Below are positions 8,478-16,003 of a DNA stretch of 64,000 nt, in pieces (position 1 is the first letter of the stretch; every line of letters starts with the position of its first letter). The DNA is taken from assembly GCA_963736305.1 (NCBI GenBank), contig CAVTOD010000011.1:47973-111972 (forward strand), written 5' to 3'. This stretch comes from DASUPK01 sp963736305. GTDB lineage: Bacteria > Actinomycetota > Thermoleophilia > Solirubrobacterales > 70-9. Made by a program: the position numbers and the translations under genes. The notes under the pieces were generated by a model. The model was not told the DNA's origin and made no database searches. It saw only the letters and a program-made list of their open reading frames with translations.

Positions 8478-9563
8478 TCAGGCCTCGGCCTTCTTGGCCT
8501 CGGCCGGCTTGCCGTTGAAGCCGTAGGCCTCCGCCAGGTCCGGGTCCTTCTTCGCCAGCAGCTCGGCGAGCGTCACCATCACCTTGCATTGCTTCCAGGT
8601 GGCGTCGTCCTGCATCTTGCCGTCGATCATGTGGACGCCGGCGCCGTCGGGGATCGCCTCGAGCACCTTCTTGGCGAAGATCACCTCGTCCGGCGGCGGG
8701 CTGAAGACCTTCTTAGCGATGTCGATCTGAACCGGGTGCAGCGACCAGGCGCCGACGCAGCCCATCAGGAACGCGGCGCGGAACTGCGTCTCGCAGCCGG
8801 CCGTGTCCTTGATATCGCCGAAGGGCCCGTAGAAGGGCAGGATGTCGTTCGAGGTGCAGGCGTCCACCATGCGGCCGATCGAGTAGTGCCACAGGTCCTG
8901 CTGGGCGCTGACGCGCTCCGCCTCCGGGTTGTCCGGGTCGGGGTCCTCCATCACCCGGTAGCCCGGATGGCCGCCTCCGACGCGGGTTGTCTTCATCCGG
9001 CGTGAGGCCGCGAGGTCCGCGGGGCCGAAGCTCATCCCCTGCATCCGGGGGCTGGCGGAGGCGATCTCCTCGAGATTCACCACGCCCTGGGCGGTCTCGA
9101 GGATCGCGTGGATCAGGATCGGCCGCTCGATCTTGGCCTTCGCCTCGAGCTGGGCGAGGAGCTGATCGACGTAGTGGATATCCCACGGGCCCTCGACCTT
9201 GGGCACCATGATCACGTCGAGCTTGTTGCCGATCTCGGTGACGAGCTCCGTCAGGTCGTCGAGCACCCAGGGGCTCTCGAGCGCGTTGACGCGCGTCCAG
9301 AGCTGGGTGTCGCCGAAGTCGACCTCCTTGCCGACCTCGATCAGCCCCCGGCGGGCCGGGACCTTGTTCTCGACCGTGATCGCGTCCTCGAGGTTGCCGA
9401 GCAGGATGTCCGCCTGCTTGGCCATGTCGGGCACCTTCGCCCGCATCTTCTCGTTGGACGCGTCGAAGAAGTGGATCATCCGCGACGGCTTGACCGGGAT
9501 CTCGCGGGGCGGCTCGGGCGCGCCGATTGCCAGTGGCTTGAAGAAGTCTCTTGGGTTTCTCAT
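8478..9563 (-). CDS. mcl: L-malyl-CoA/beta-methylmalyl-CoA lyase (CitE-like)
   Basis: The 361-residue protein of the HpcH/HpaI-CitE superfamily cleaves beta-methylmalyl-CoA to glyoxylate and propionyl-CoA and condenses or cleaves malyl-CoA. Blocks FFKPLAIGAPEP, LLGNLEDAI, KLDVIMVPKVEGPWDIHYVD, SFGPADLAASR, YGPFGDI and MIDGKMQDDATWKQ match the trifunctional Chloroflexus-type lyase as I remember it. It is the final lyase of the ethylmalonyl-CoA pathway, and ccr, ecm and a candidate hydratase lie within 14 kb. TAGCGT sits 7 bases before the ATG with no Shine-Dalgarno, suggesting a leaderless transcript. Confidence 0.9.
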   Translation of the reverse strand: MRNPRDFFKPLAIGAPEPPREIPVKPSRMIHFFDASNEKMRAKVPDMAKQADILLGNLEDAITVENKVPARRGLIEVGKEVDFGDTQLWTRVNALESPWVLDDLTELVTEIGNKLDVIMVPKVEGPWDIHYVDQLLAQLEAKAKIERPILIHAILETAQGVVNLEEIASASPRMQGMSFGPADLAASRRMKTTRVGGGHPGYRVMEDPDPDNPEAERVSAQQDLWHYSIGRMVDACTSNDILPFYGPFGDIKDTAGCETQFRAAFLMGCVGAWSLHPVQIDIAKKVFSPPPDEVIFAKKVLEAIPDGAGVHMIDGKMQDDATWKQCKVMVTLAELLAKKDPDLAEAYGFNGKPAEAKKAEA

Positions 9564-9618
9564 GTAGGGAACGCTATCTACCCGCTTGCCTCGAAGGTTG
9601 CACGGATAGCCTGCGGGC

Positions 9619-10065
9619 ATGGCGAAGGTCCGTGAGGCGGTGCCCGGAGAGGTGGAACGCGTGCTCGGCATGTACGAGTGGCTCTTTGCGCCGCCCGGCT
9701 CCGTGCCGCCCCGCTGGGACCCCGAGCGGGCGCGCGCCGCCATCGCCGACGCAATCGCCGACCAGGAGGCGGCCGTGCTGGTCGCCGAGCATCGGGGCGA
9801 TCTGCTCGGGCTCTGCACGGCATACCTGGACCTGAACTCAGTTCGATACGGCGCGCGCTGCTGGATCGAGGACCTGGCCGTGAGCCCTCAGCATCGCTCG
9901 CAGGGGGTGGGGAAGGATCTCCTCGACGCCGCGAAGGATTGGGCCCGCGACCGTGGGGCGACCCATTTGGAGCTCGACAGCTCCGACGCCCGGGCGGACG
10001 CGCACCGCTTCTACGAGCGCGAGAACCCCAGCTGGCGCTCGGTCTGCTTCGCTTGGGAGCTGTAA
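9619..10065 (+). CDS. GNAT family N-acetyltransferase
   Basis: 148 residues with the GNAT core: the acetyl-CoA binding segment IEDLAVSPQHRSQGVGKDLL (about residues 80-99, Q/RxxGxG/A type) and the later DARADAHRFYER segment. Substrate cannot be told. It is divergent from mcl with 55 bp between starts. TAGCCT stands 6 bases before the ATG and no Shine-Dalgarno is present. Confidence 0.9.
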   Translation: MAKVREAVPGEVERVLGMYEWLFAPPGSVPPRWDPERARAAIADAIADQEAAVLVAEHRGDLLGLCTAYLDLNSVRYGARCWIEDLAVSPQHRSQGVGKDLLDAAKDWARDRGATHLELDSSDARADAHRFYERENPSWRSVCFAWEL

Positions 10066-10077
10066 TTCGATCTGTTA

Positions 10078-10087
10078 CGATATATCG
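10078..10087. promoter_or_regulatory. palindrome upstream of padR, likely autoregulatory operator
   Basis: CGATATATCG is a perfect 10-bp palindrome embedded in the longer imperfect dyad GTTA-CGATATATCG-CGTTAAC, 33 bp before the padR start. AT-rich palindromes of this kind are common targets of PadR regulators next to their own genes. The region is far more AT-rich than its surroundings. Confidence 0.55.
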
Positions 10088-10119
10088 CGTTAACTCATGA
10101 TCCATCGAAAGGAATATCG

Positions 10120-10632
10120 ATGCACAGACAGATCAGCCGCCACGGATTTGGGCGGCACGAGATGAGGGGCGGTCGTGGACACGGCCGGGGACGCCATCGC
10201 GTCCGCCGTGGCGACGTTCGCAGCGCGATCCTGGCGCTGCTCGACGACCGGCCCATGCACGGCTACGAAGTGATCACCGAGCTCGACGAGCGCACCGGGG
10301 GGCGCTGGCGCCCGAGCGCCGGCTCGATCTACCCGACGCTTCAGCTGCTCGAGGACGAAGGACTGGTCACCGCCGAGGAGGTCGACGGTCGCAGGGTCTA
10401 CTCGCTCACCGACTCGGGCAAGGAGGCCGTCCCGGACCGCACCGAGGGCCAGCGGCCCTGGGAGGAGGGCGACGAGGACTCGCCGCGCTTCGCGGTCCGC
10501 AGCGAACTGATGCGAACCATCGGCGCCGCCAAGCAGATCGCTCGCGGCGACGACGATGCACAGATGGCCAAGGCCGCGGAGATCCTCAAGGAGACCCGCC
10601 GCCAGCTGTACGGAATCCTCGCCGAGGAGTAG
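10120..10632 (+). CDS. PadR family transcriptional regulator
   Basis: 170 residues. A His/Gly/Arg-rich leader (residues 1-30) precedes the PadR winged helix: VRSAILALLDDRPMHGYEVI, then GSIYPTLQLLEDEGLV and the wing GRRVYSLTDSGKEA. A C-terminal helical part (about 120-170) would form the dimer. AAAGGA lies 6 bases before the ATG, and the palindrome at 10078-10087 suggests self-repression. Ligand unknown. A strong hairpin follows the stop. Confidence 0.92.
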   Translation: MHRQISRHGFGRHEMRGGRGHGRGRHRVRRGDVRSAILALLDDRPMHGYEVITELDERTGGRWRPSAGSIYPTLQLLEDEGLVTAEEVDGRRVYSLTDSGKEAVPDRTEGQRPWEEGDEDSPRFAVRSELMRTIGAAKQIARGDDDAQMAKAAEILKETRRQLYGILAEE

Positions 10633-10643
10633 ATGGACGCTCA

Positions 10644-10679
10644 GCCACCGAGGGTCCGCCGGGCGGCGGACTCGGTGGC
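10644..10679 (+). terminator. hairpin after padR
   Basis: Arms GCCACCGA..TCCGCC and GGCGGA.TCGGTGGC pair over 15 bp with a two-base bulge and a 4-base loop, 11 bp after the padR stop. No T-run follows, as is common for high-GC actinobacterial terminators. The rest of 10680-10857 shows no convincing gene. Confidence 0.6.
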
Positions 10680-10857
10680 GAACGTCTGCGCAACGCCGCG
10701 ACGCCGCCCTCGCTGCCGAAGGCCATCACGAGGTCGGAGCCCTCGAACGGCTCGAGTGTGCGCCCGAGGCGCAGCAGATTGGTGCCGGGGTCGATGCTCA
10801 CGTCACCAGTATCCTGCGATCCAGGGAGGGGTCTCAACCCACGACTTCAGAGGAGCC

Positions 10858-12084
10858 ATGGCCGTAGCCACCGAGCAAGAGCAGACGACGTTCCAGGAGA
10901 TGACCGACGAGCAGAAGGCCATCGTCGAGATGGTCCGAGACTTCGTCGACAAGGAGATCATCCCGAACGCCGAGGAGTTCGACCACGAGGACAAGTTTCC
11001 CGAGGCGATCGTCGAGCAGATGAAGGAGCTCGGCCTCTTCGGAGTGACGATCCCCGAGGAGTACGACGGCATGGGTCTCGACCTGACCACGTACGCGATG
11101 ATCGTCGAGGAGCTCTCGCGCGGCTGGATCTCGATCTCCGGCGTCGTCAACACCCACTTCATCGGCTCCTACCTGCTGATGAAGTTCGGGACCGACGACC
11201 AGAAGCAGTACTTCCTGCCGAAGATGGCGACCGGCGAGATCCGCGCCGCGTTCTCGCTCTCCGAGCCCGAGGTCGGCTCCGACGTCCAGGGGATCAAGGC
11301 GACGGCGACGAAGGACGAGGACGGCAACTGGGTACTCGAGGGCCAGAAGATGTGGGTCACCAACGGTCTGGGCTCGAGCGTGGTCTTCGTGTTGATGAAG
11401 AACGATCCGAAGGCCGATCCGCCCTACAAGGGGATGACCTGCTTCATCACCGAGAAGGAGCCGTGGAAGGAGAAGAACGAGGGCGACTTCGCCGGCCTCG
11501 AGATTCCCCCGAAGATCAAGAAGATGGGCTACAAGGGCGTCGAGTCCACGGAGCTCGTCTACTCCGGCTACAAGTGCCCCCCGGAGCGGATCCTCGGCGG
11601 TGAGGAGGCGGGACTCGGCAAGGGCTTCTCGCAGATGATGGATGCGCTGGAGGTCGGGCGCGTCAACGTCGCCGCCCGCGGCGTCGGTATCGCCCAGCGC
11701 GCCCTGGAGCTCGCTCTGAAGTACAGCCAGGAGCGCAAGACGTTCGGCAAGCCGATCGCGCAGCACCAGGCGATCCTCTTCAAGCTCGCCGACATGGCGA
11801 CCAAGATCGAGGCCGCCCGTCTCGTCACGCGCAAGGCGGCCCGGATGAAGGACGCCGGGCAGCGCTCGGACCTCGAGGCCGGGATGGCGAAGCTGATCGC
11901 CTCGGAGACCGGCAAGGAGGTCGTCGAGGACGCCTTCCGCATCCACGGCGGCTACGGCTACTCGAAGGAGTACGAGATCGAGCGGCTCTATCGCGACGCC
12001 CCGTTGCTCCTAATCGGGGAGGGAACCTCCGAGATCCAGCGGATGGTCATCGGCAAGAAGCTCCTGGAGCGCAACAAGATTTGA
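10858..12084 (+). CDS. acyl-CoA dehydrogenase, candidate methylsuccinyl-CoA dehydrogenase
   Basis: 408-residue FAD enzyme. N-terminal helical domain, middle beta domain with FSLSEPEVGSD and MWVTNG, and C-terminal domain with RKTFGKPIAQHQA, IHGGYGYSKEYEIERLYRDA and GEGTSEIQR; the Glu of GEGTSE is the expected catalytic base. Start ATG follows AGGAG. Substrate is not decided by sequence. Position among mcl, mch, ecm and ccr makes methylsuccinyl-CoA a reasonable guess, but branched or short-chain acyl-CoA is equally possible. An SDR start overlaps its stop and an SCP2 protein follows, forming a three-gene operon. Confidence 0.85.
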   Translation: MAVATEQEQTTFQEMTDEQKAIVEMVRDFVDKEIIPNAEEFDHEDKFPEAIVEQMKELGLFGVTIPEEYDGMGLDLTTYAMIVEELSRGWISISGVVNTHFIGSYLLMKFGTDDQKQYFLPKMATGEIRAAFSLSEPEVGSDVQGIKATATKDEDGNWVLEGQKMWVTNGLGSSVVFVLMKNDPKADPPYKGMTCFITEKEPWKEKNEGDFAGLEIPPKIKKMGYKGVESTELVYSGYKCPPERILGGEEAGLGKGFSQMMDALEVGRVNVAARGVGIAQRALELALKYSQERKTFGKPIAQHQAILFKLADMATKIEAARLVTRKAARMKDAGQRSDLEAGMAKLIASETGKEVVEDAFRIHGGYGYSKEYEIERLYRDAPLLLIGEGTSEIQRMVIGKKLLERNKI

Positions 12085-12749
12085 GCGCCGTCGCGCTGGT
12101 GACCGGCGCAAGCCGCGGCATCGGCGCGGAAATTGCGCGCCAGCTGGCGGCCGACCACGACTTCGTGGTCTTCGCGGGCGCCCGCGACCCGGATGACGTC
12201 GCGGAGGGCGAGCGGATCATTCCGATCGAGCTCGATGTCACCGATCAGGACGAGATCTATGCCGCCCTGGAGCTGATCGGCGAAGACCCGGGGCGGCTGG
12301 ACGCATTGGTGAACAACGCCGGCGTCTACGGGGATCCGGTCGGCGCCGCCGACTATGACCTCGACCGCGCCCACGAGGTCCTGGAGGTGAATACATTCGG
12401 GCCGTGGCGGATGATCGAGGCCTTCCTGCCCCTCCTTCACCGCAGCGACCAGCCGCGGATCGTCAACGTCTCGAGCGGCGCCGGGCAGCTCTCCGACATG
12501 AACGGAGGCCGTGCCGCCTACCGGGTCTCGAAGGCGGCGCTCAACGCGCTCACCCGCACCCTCGCCTGGGACGAGGAGGACGTCAAGGTCAACGCGATGT
12601 GCCCGGGCTGGGTCCGCACCGACATGGGCGGGTCCTCCGCTCCCAAATCCGTCGAGGAGGGAGCCGACACAGCGGTCTGGCTTGCCACCCTGCCGGAGGA
12701 CGGCCCGACGGGAGGCTTCTTCCGAAACCGCGAGGCAATACCTTGGTGA
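12081..12749 (+). CDS. short-chain dehydrogenase/reductase
   Basis: 222-residue SDR. TGASRGIG cofactor loop at about 8-15, NNAG at about 75, catalytic Ser in VNVSSGAG and YRVSK as the YxxxK pair, then CPGWVRTDMGG. The start is a TTG whose last two bases overlap the TGA of the acyl-CoA dehydrogenase, giving translational coupling. The next gene starts 2 bp after its stop. Substrate unknown; probably an acyl or lipid intermediate given its partners. Confidence 0.88.
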   Translation: MSAVALVTGASRGIGAEIARQLAADHDFVVFAGARDPDDVAEGERIIPIELDVTDQDEIYAALELIGEDPGRLDALVNNAGVYGDPVGAADYDLDRAHEVLEVNTFGPWRMIEAFLPLLHRSDQPRIVNVSSGAGQLSDMNGGRAAYRVSKAALNALTRTLAWDEEDVKVNAMCPGWVRTDMGGSSAPKSVEEGADTAVWLATLPEDGPTGGFFRNREAIPW

Positions 12750-12750
12750 G

Positions 12751-13119
12751 ATGGCCTCGACCCCAGATCTGATCGCGACCGCCATCGAGCGCTTCCAGTC
12801 CCAGGTCCCGGCACTGGCCCAGCTCAAGCTGGTCTTCGAGCTGGAGCTGCGCGGGAGGGGCGACGTCCAGATGTTCCGGGTCGAGGTCCCGGGGCCGAAG
12901 ATCAGCAAGTCCGCCTCGACCGAGGACGCCCGGGTGACCGTCGAGATCACCCGGTCGGAGTTCAACCGGCTCGCCGAGGAGGGCACGGTTGACGACTATC
13001 GCCAGGCCTATGACGCCGGCCACATCAAGGTCACCGGCGACAGCAACATCCAGAAGCTGATCGCCCAGGTGATCGAGCGCCACGAGCAGCGGGTCCGGAC
13101 CAAGAAGGTCCACCGCTAG
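12751..13119 (+). CDS. SCP2 sterol-binding domain protein
   Basis: 122 residues with the single-domain SCP2 pattern: an N-terminal helix, an alternating beta sheet, then NRLAEEGTVDDYRQAYDAGHIKVTGD followed by a helix. Such proteins bind acyl-CoA, fatty acids or sterols in the cytoplasm. It starts 2 bp after the SDR stop. The operon with an acyl-CoA dehydrogenase and an SDR suggests a role in handling hydrophobic acyl groups. Confidence 0.8.
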   Translation: MASTPDLIATAIERFQSQVPALAQLKLVFELELRGRGDVQMFRVEVPGPKISKSASTEDARVTVEITRSEFNRLAEEGTVDDYRQAYDAGHIKVTGDSNIQKLIAQVIERHEQRVRTKKVHR

Positions 13120-13161
13120 ATGCGAGGGTGCGCCGCAGCAGAGCGAGGCGCAACCCGTTAG

Positions 13162-14259
13162 ATGGCGAAGCCGGGCATCGATCCCGCCCGGTTGGCAAGG
13201 CTCAGGGCCGCCACGCAGCTTCTTCACCGCCCCGTCTCCGCCAAGGATCCGGCAGAGATCGCCAGATCCATCGCCGGCGCCCAGGCACAGGACGTCTACG
13301 CCGGGCCGCTCACCTTCCGCTCCCGCAGCCGGACGCTGGCCGCCACCGACGTCACTCGTGCGCGCACCGAGGAGCGCTCGCTGCTCCGCACCTGGGTGAT
13401 GCGGACGACGATTCACCTGATCCCGACCGACGACGCCGGCTGGTGGCTGCCGCTTTACGAGCCCGAGATCGAGCGCTGGTCGCGGCGGCGGCTCGAGCAG
13501 CTGGGCCTGCCCACGACGAAGCAGGACAAGGCGTTGCGGGTCGCCGCGAAGGCGCTCGCGGACGAGGGCCCGCTCACGCGCAGCGAGGTTCGCGAGCGGA
13601 TCGAGGCGGCGGGGGTCGCCCTGAACACGCAGACCGGGATGCACATCGCCCTCACCGCCGTCGTCTCCGGGATCGCCTGCCTCGGGCCCGACAAGGGCAA
13701 GAGCACCTGCCTGATCCGCCGCAAGGACTGGCTCGACAAGCCGCCTCCGTTCGACCGCGGCAAGTCCCTCGCCGAGCTCGCCCGACGCTACCTGAGGGCC
13801 TTTGCGCCCGCCACCGACCGGGACTTCGCCTACTGGTCCGGGCTGCCACTCCGCGACGTGCGCGCGGGCCTGGAGTCGATCTCCGGCGAGATCCAGGAGG
13901 TGCGGGTGGGGGAGGACACGATGCTGGCGCCGCGCGGCGCTCTCCCGCGCCTCCCGGCGGCGGGCCAGGTCCGGATGCTCGGCAACTTCGACACCTACCT
14001 GCTCGGGTGGAAGGACCGCACCTTCTCGGTCACCGGCGAGCATGCGACGCACGTCAAGGAGGGGGGAGGAGGGTGGATCCGCCCGGTGATCGTCGAGGAC
14101 GGCATCGTCGTCGGGGGCTGGCGGTCGGCCCGGAAGGGCAGCCGCCTCGAGATCACCCTGAATCTGCCGAAGAGCGAGCGCGAGCGGCTGAAGAAGAAGC
14201 TCGACGCCGAGATCGCCGACATCGCCCGCTTCGAAGGCATCGAGGCCACGGTCGCCTGA
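13162..14259 (+). CDS. AlkZ-like winged-helix DNA glycosylase family protein (HTH_42)
   Basis: 365 residues of the HTH_42 family that includes AlkZ and YcaQ, which excise alkylated or crosslinked bases. Residues 41-44 read QAQD inside IARSIAGAQAQDVY, matching the catalytic QxQ of the AlkZ group rather than the QxD of YcaQ. HLIPTDDAGWWLP, RDFAYWSGLP and LLGWKDRTF are further family blocks. AlkZ guards its host against a DNA-crosslinking antibiotic; no such biosynthetic cluster is visible here, so a general repair role is more likely. No clear Shine-Dalgarno. Confidence 0.8.
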   Translation: MAKPGIDPARLARLRAATQLLHRPVSAKDPAEIARSIAGAQAQDVYAGPLTFRSRSRTLAATDVTRARTEERSLLRTWVMRTTIHLIPTDDAGWWLPLYEPEIERWSRRRLEQLGLPTTKQDKALRVAAKALADEGPLTRSEVRERIEAAGVALNTQTGMHIALTAVVSGIACLGPDKGKSTCLIRRKDWLDKPPPFDRGKSLAELARRYLRAFAPATDRDFAYWSGLPLRDVRAGLESISGEIQEVRVGEDTMLAPRGALPRLPAAGQVRMLGNFDTYLLGWKDRTFSVTGEHATHVKEGGGGWIRPVIVEDGIVVGGWRSARKGSRLEITLNLPKSERERLKKKLDAEIADIARFEGIEATVA

Positions 14260-14325
14260 CCCGGGTACCATCCCGCGCCGCACCATGGGAGGAGCCACAA
14301 CGACTCAAGGAGACCGAACCTGACG

Positions 14326-14841
14326 ATGAGCGATGAGAACCACCAGCTGACGACGGACCAGGCCGAGAGAGAGGCCTCGGGCGCCCACGAGTACGGCCGC
14401 TACCTGGAGGAGTTCGAGGTCGGGGCCGTCTACAAGCACTGGCCCGCCAAGACGGTGACCGAGTCCGATGACCACCTCTTCTGCCTGATCACGATGAACC
14501 ACCATCCGCTGCACCTGAACGACGTGTACGCCTCTCAGTCCCAGCAGGGCCAGAACGTCGTGGTGGGGTCTCTCGTCTACTCACTCGCCCTCGGGATGTC
14601 GGTGAGCGACGTGTCCGGCAAGGCGATCGCGAACCTGGCGACCGAGGAGCTGACGCATCCCGCTCCCGTCTTCCACGGCGACACGCTCTTCTGCGAGTCG
14701 GAGGTGCTCGAGGTACGGCCCTCGGAGTCGAAGAAGGACCGCGGGGTCGTCAAGGTCCACACCCGTGTCTACAAGCAGGACGGGACGCTGGTCGCCGAGT
14801 TCAAGCGGGCCGTGCTGGTGCCGCGGAAGAACCCGGGCTAG
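14326..14841 (+). CDS. mch: MaoC family hydratase, candidate mesaconyl-CoA hydratase
   Basis: 171-residue single hotdog domain of the MaoC/R-hydratase group. The active-site segment TVTESDDHLFCLITMNHHPLH holds the Asp/His pair, and VGSLVYSLALGMSV follows. In actinobacteria this type is often the mesaconyl-CoA hydratase (beta-methylmalyl-CoA dehydratase) feeding Mcl, and mcl lies 5 kb away. AAGGAG lies 12 bases before the ATG. Its 3' end overlaps the convergent XRE gene by 41 bp. Confidence 0.82.
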   Translation: MSDENHQLTTDQAEREASGAHEYGRYLEEFEVGAVYKHWPAKTVTESDDHLFCLITMNHHPLHLNDVYASQSQQGQNVVVGSLVYSLALGMSVSDVSGKAIANLATEELTHPAPVFHGDTLFCESEVLEVRPSESKKDRGVVKVHTRVYKQDGTLVAEFKRAVLVPRKNPG

Positions 14842-15232
14842 CCGCGAGCCGCGCCAGCGCCTCGTCAGGGCTGACCGAGAGACGACGCAAGGTTCGCAGC
14901 AGCGTCATCTCGGCCTCGGCGACGGGCTTCAGGGCGTCGTCTGGCCCAAGCAGAACCTCCGGAGCGAGGTCGAACGCCTCCGCGAAGTGGATGTACACGT
15001 AGACGGGAGCATTGGCATAGCCGCGTTCGAGTCGTGAGATGAGACTCTGGGAGTAAGGACCTCCGCGCGGACGCCTGACGCTGTGGCGCAGCTTTTCCTG
15101 GCTCAGACGACGGGCCTCGCGGAGCCGGCGCAGCCGTGACCCAATCATCTCCGTATAGGGCGTCCGGTAGAAGAACTCCCAGCGCTCCTCCGGGTCGTCG
15201 TCCGGTTCGATCTGACGGTTCCACCGATCCAT
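14801..15232 (-). CDS. XRE family helix-turn-helix regulator
   Basis: 143 residues. The HTH runs from IGSRLRRLREARRLSQEKL to SQSLISRLERG (about residues 31-72), with an insert rich in Arg/Pro/Gly before the recognition helix, followed by a short helical tail. No sensor domain. Start ATG at 15232; an ATG 7 codons earlier is possible. Overlaps the end of the MaoC gene on the other strand. The 195-bp region upstream contains clustered GATTC half-sites. Confidence 0.82.
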   Translation of the reverse strand: MDRWNRQIEPDDDPEERWEFFYRTPYTEMIGSRLRRLREARRLSQEKLRHSVRRPRGGPYSQSLISRLERGYANAPVYVYIHFAEAFDLAPEVLLGPDDALKPVAEAEMTLLRTLRRLSVSPDEALARLAASPGSSAAPARPA

Positions 15233-15363
15233 GGTCAGGCGATGTCTCCCCATACCAGCGATAAGGCTCGGGTGGCGATGTCTCTCCCCGGCCAAGCGCG
15301 CGCGGGCCCTTGCGTCACGGGACGTGGGCGCTTCGGACTCGCATATCCCGCTGGTGCATAACC

Positions 15364-15394
15364 GACTCGCAGTGCGAATCGGTGATTCCGAATC
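15364..15394. promoter_or_regulatory. clustered GATTC/GAATC half-sites
   Basis: Between the XRE gene and the Cys-rich protein the run GACTC...GAATC-GGT-GATTC-C-GAATC gives three exact half-sites at 15376, 15384 and 15390 in alternating orientation, plus a one-mismatch GACTC at 15364. This could be a multi-site operator for the XRE regulator, but it lies about 130 bp from that start. Weak evidence. Confidence 0.3.
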
Positions 15395-15427
15395 GACTAA
15401 GTCCCTCCCGGCGAAGCCCGGACCGGG

Positions 15428-16000
15428 CTAGTGCGCTTCGTCAGGCGCGTGTGCCGGCGGGCGTGACTCCTCCGCCAGCGAGGTGATCTCGAGCACGCCG
15501 CGGGAGGCTTCCTCGAGGACCTCCGTCGCCTCCTCGGCAGAGCGCGCGTAGAGCTCCACCAGCAGGTGGACGATGATCCGCTCCTCGTCGTGCTTGTGGA
15601 AGCGGACGTGGGTGAAGAACTCGCGGGTGCCCTGCTCGCCGAACGATCCGTAGGTGAGCGATTCCGCCGCCTCGGGACCGGAGCAGCTCTCGACCTGGTC
15701 CTGGTCCACCGTCACTGTGCAGGAGGCGACCCAGGGCGTGCCGGCCACCATCCGCTCCCAGCGGTCCTCGATGGGCACGACCTTGTCCTCGCGGATCGTC
15801 AGGTGCGGCTGGTCGTGCAGGCAGCGAAGGCACTGGACGACGGCCTCCTGGACCTCGTCCAGGCGCTCGGAAGGCTCGCCGGTCTCCGGGTCGACCCGCA
15901 GGATCGCGTCGTAGTGCAGTTGGACCTCGAGGTCCCGGGCCCAGCAGCGGTAGCAGCGGAGCCAGGAGCTGCGATCGCCGTTCAGCTCCGGTTCGCTCAT
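15428..16000 (-). CDS. hypothetical protein with two CxxC pairs, linked to ecm
   Basis: 190 acidic residues, not recognised. Cysteines occur as CYRC near residue 16 and CLRC near residue 57, the spacing of a split zinc ribbon, with HDQPHL directly after the second pair. The middle is beta-rich and the end is helical and acidic. It begins 3 bp after the ecm stop and is surely co-transcribed with it, so a role tied to the mutase or its cofactor is possible (inference). A single ATG start fits. Confidence 0.7.
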   Translation of the reverse strand: MSEPELNGDRSSWLRCYRCWARDLEVQLHYDAILRVDPETGEPSERLDEVQEAVVQCLRCLHDQPHLTIREDKVVPIEDRWERMVAGTPWVASCTVTVDQDQVESCSGPEAAESLTYGSFGEQGTREFFTHVRFHKHDEERIIVHLLVELYARSAEEATEVLEEASRGVLEITSLAEESRPPAHAPDEAH

Positions 16001-16003
16001 CCG

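Noticed and set aside
9564..9618. GCTATC...GATAGC dyad between mcl and the GNAT gene
   Set aside because: Arms of 6 bp separated by 26 bp coincide with the two divergent -10 boxes and need no other explanation.
10558..10801. Minus-strand frame starting GTG 10801 (SIDPGTNLLRLGRTLEPFEG)
   Set aside because: The first 35 codons look plausible, but it runs through the padR hairpin and into padR, has no homology I know and no start signal.
10633..12084. N-terminal extension of the acyl-CoA dehydrogenase by 75 codons
   Set aside because: The extension passes through a terminator-like hairpin; AGGAG and ATG at 10858 match the family start.
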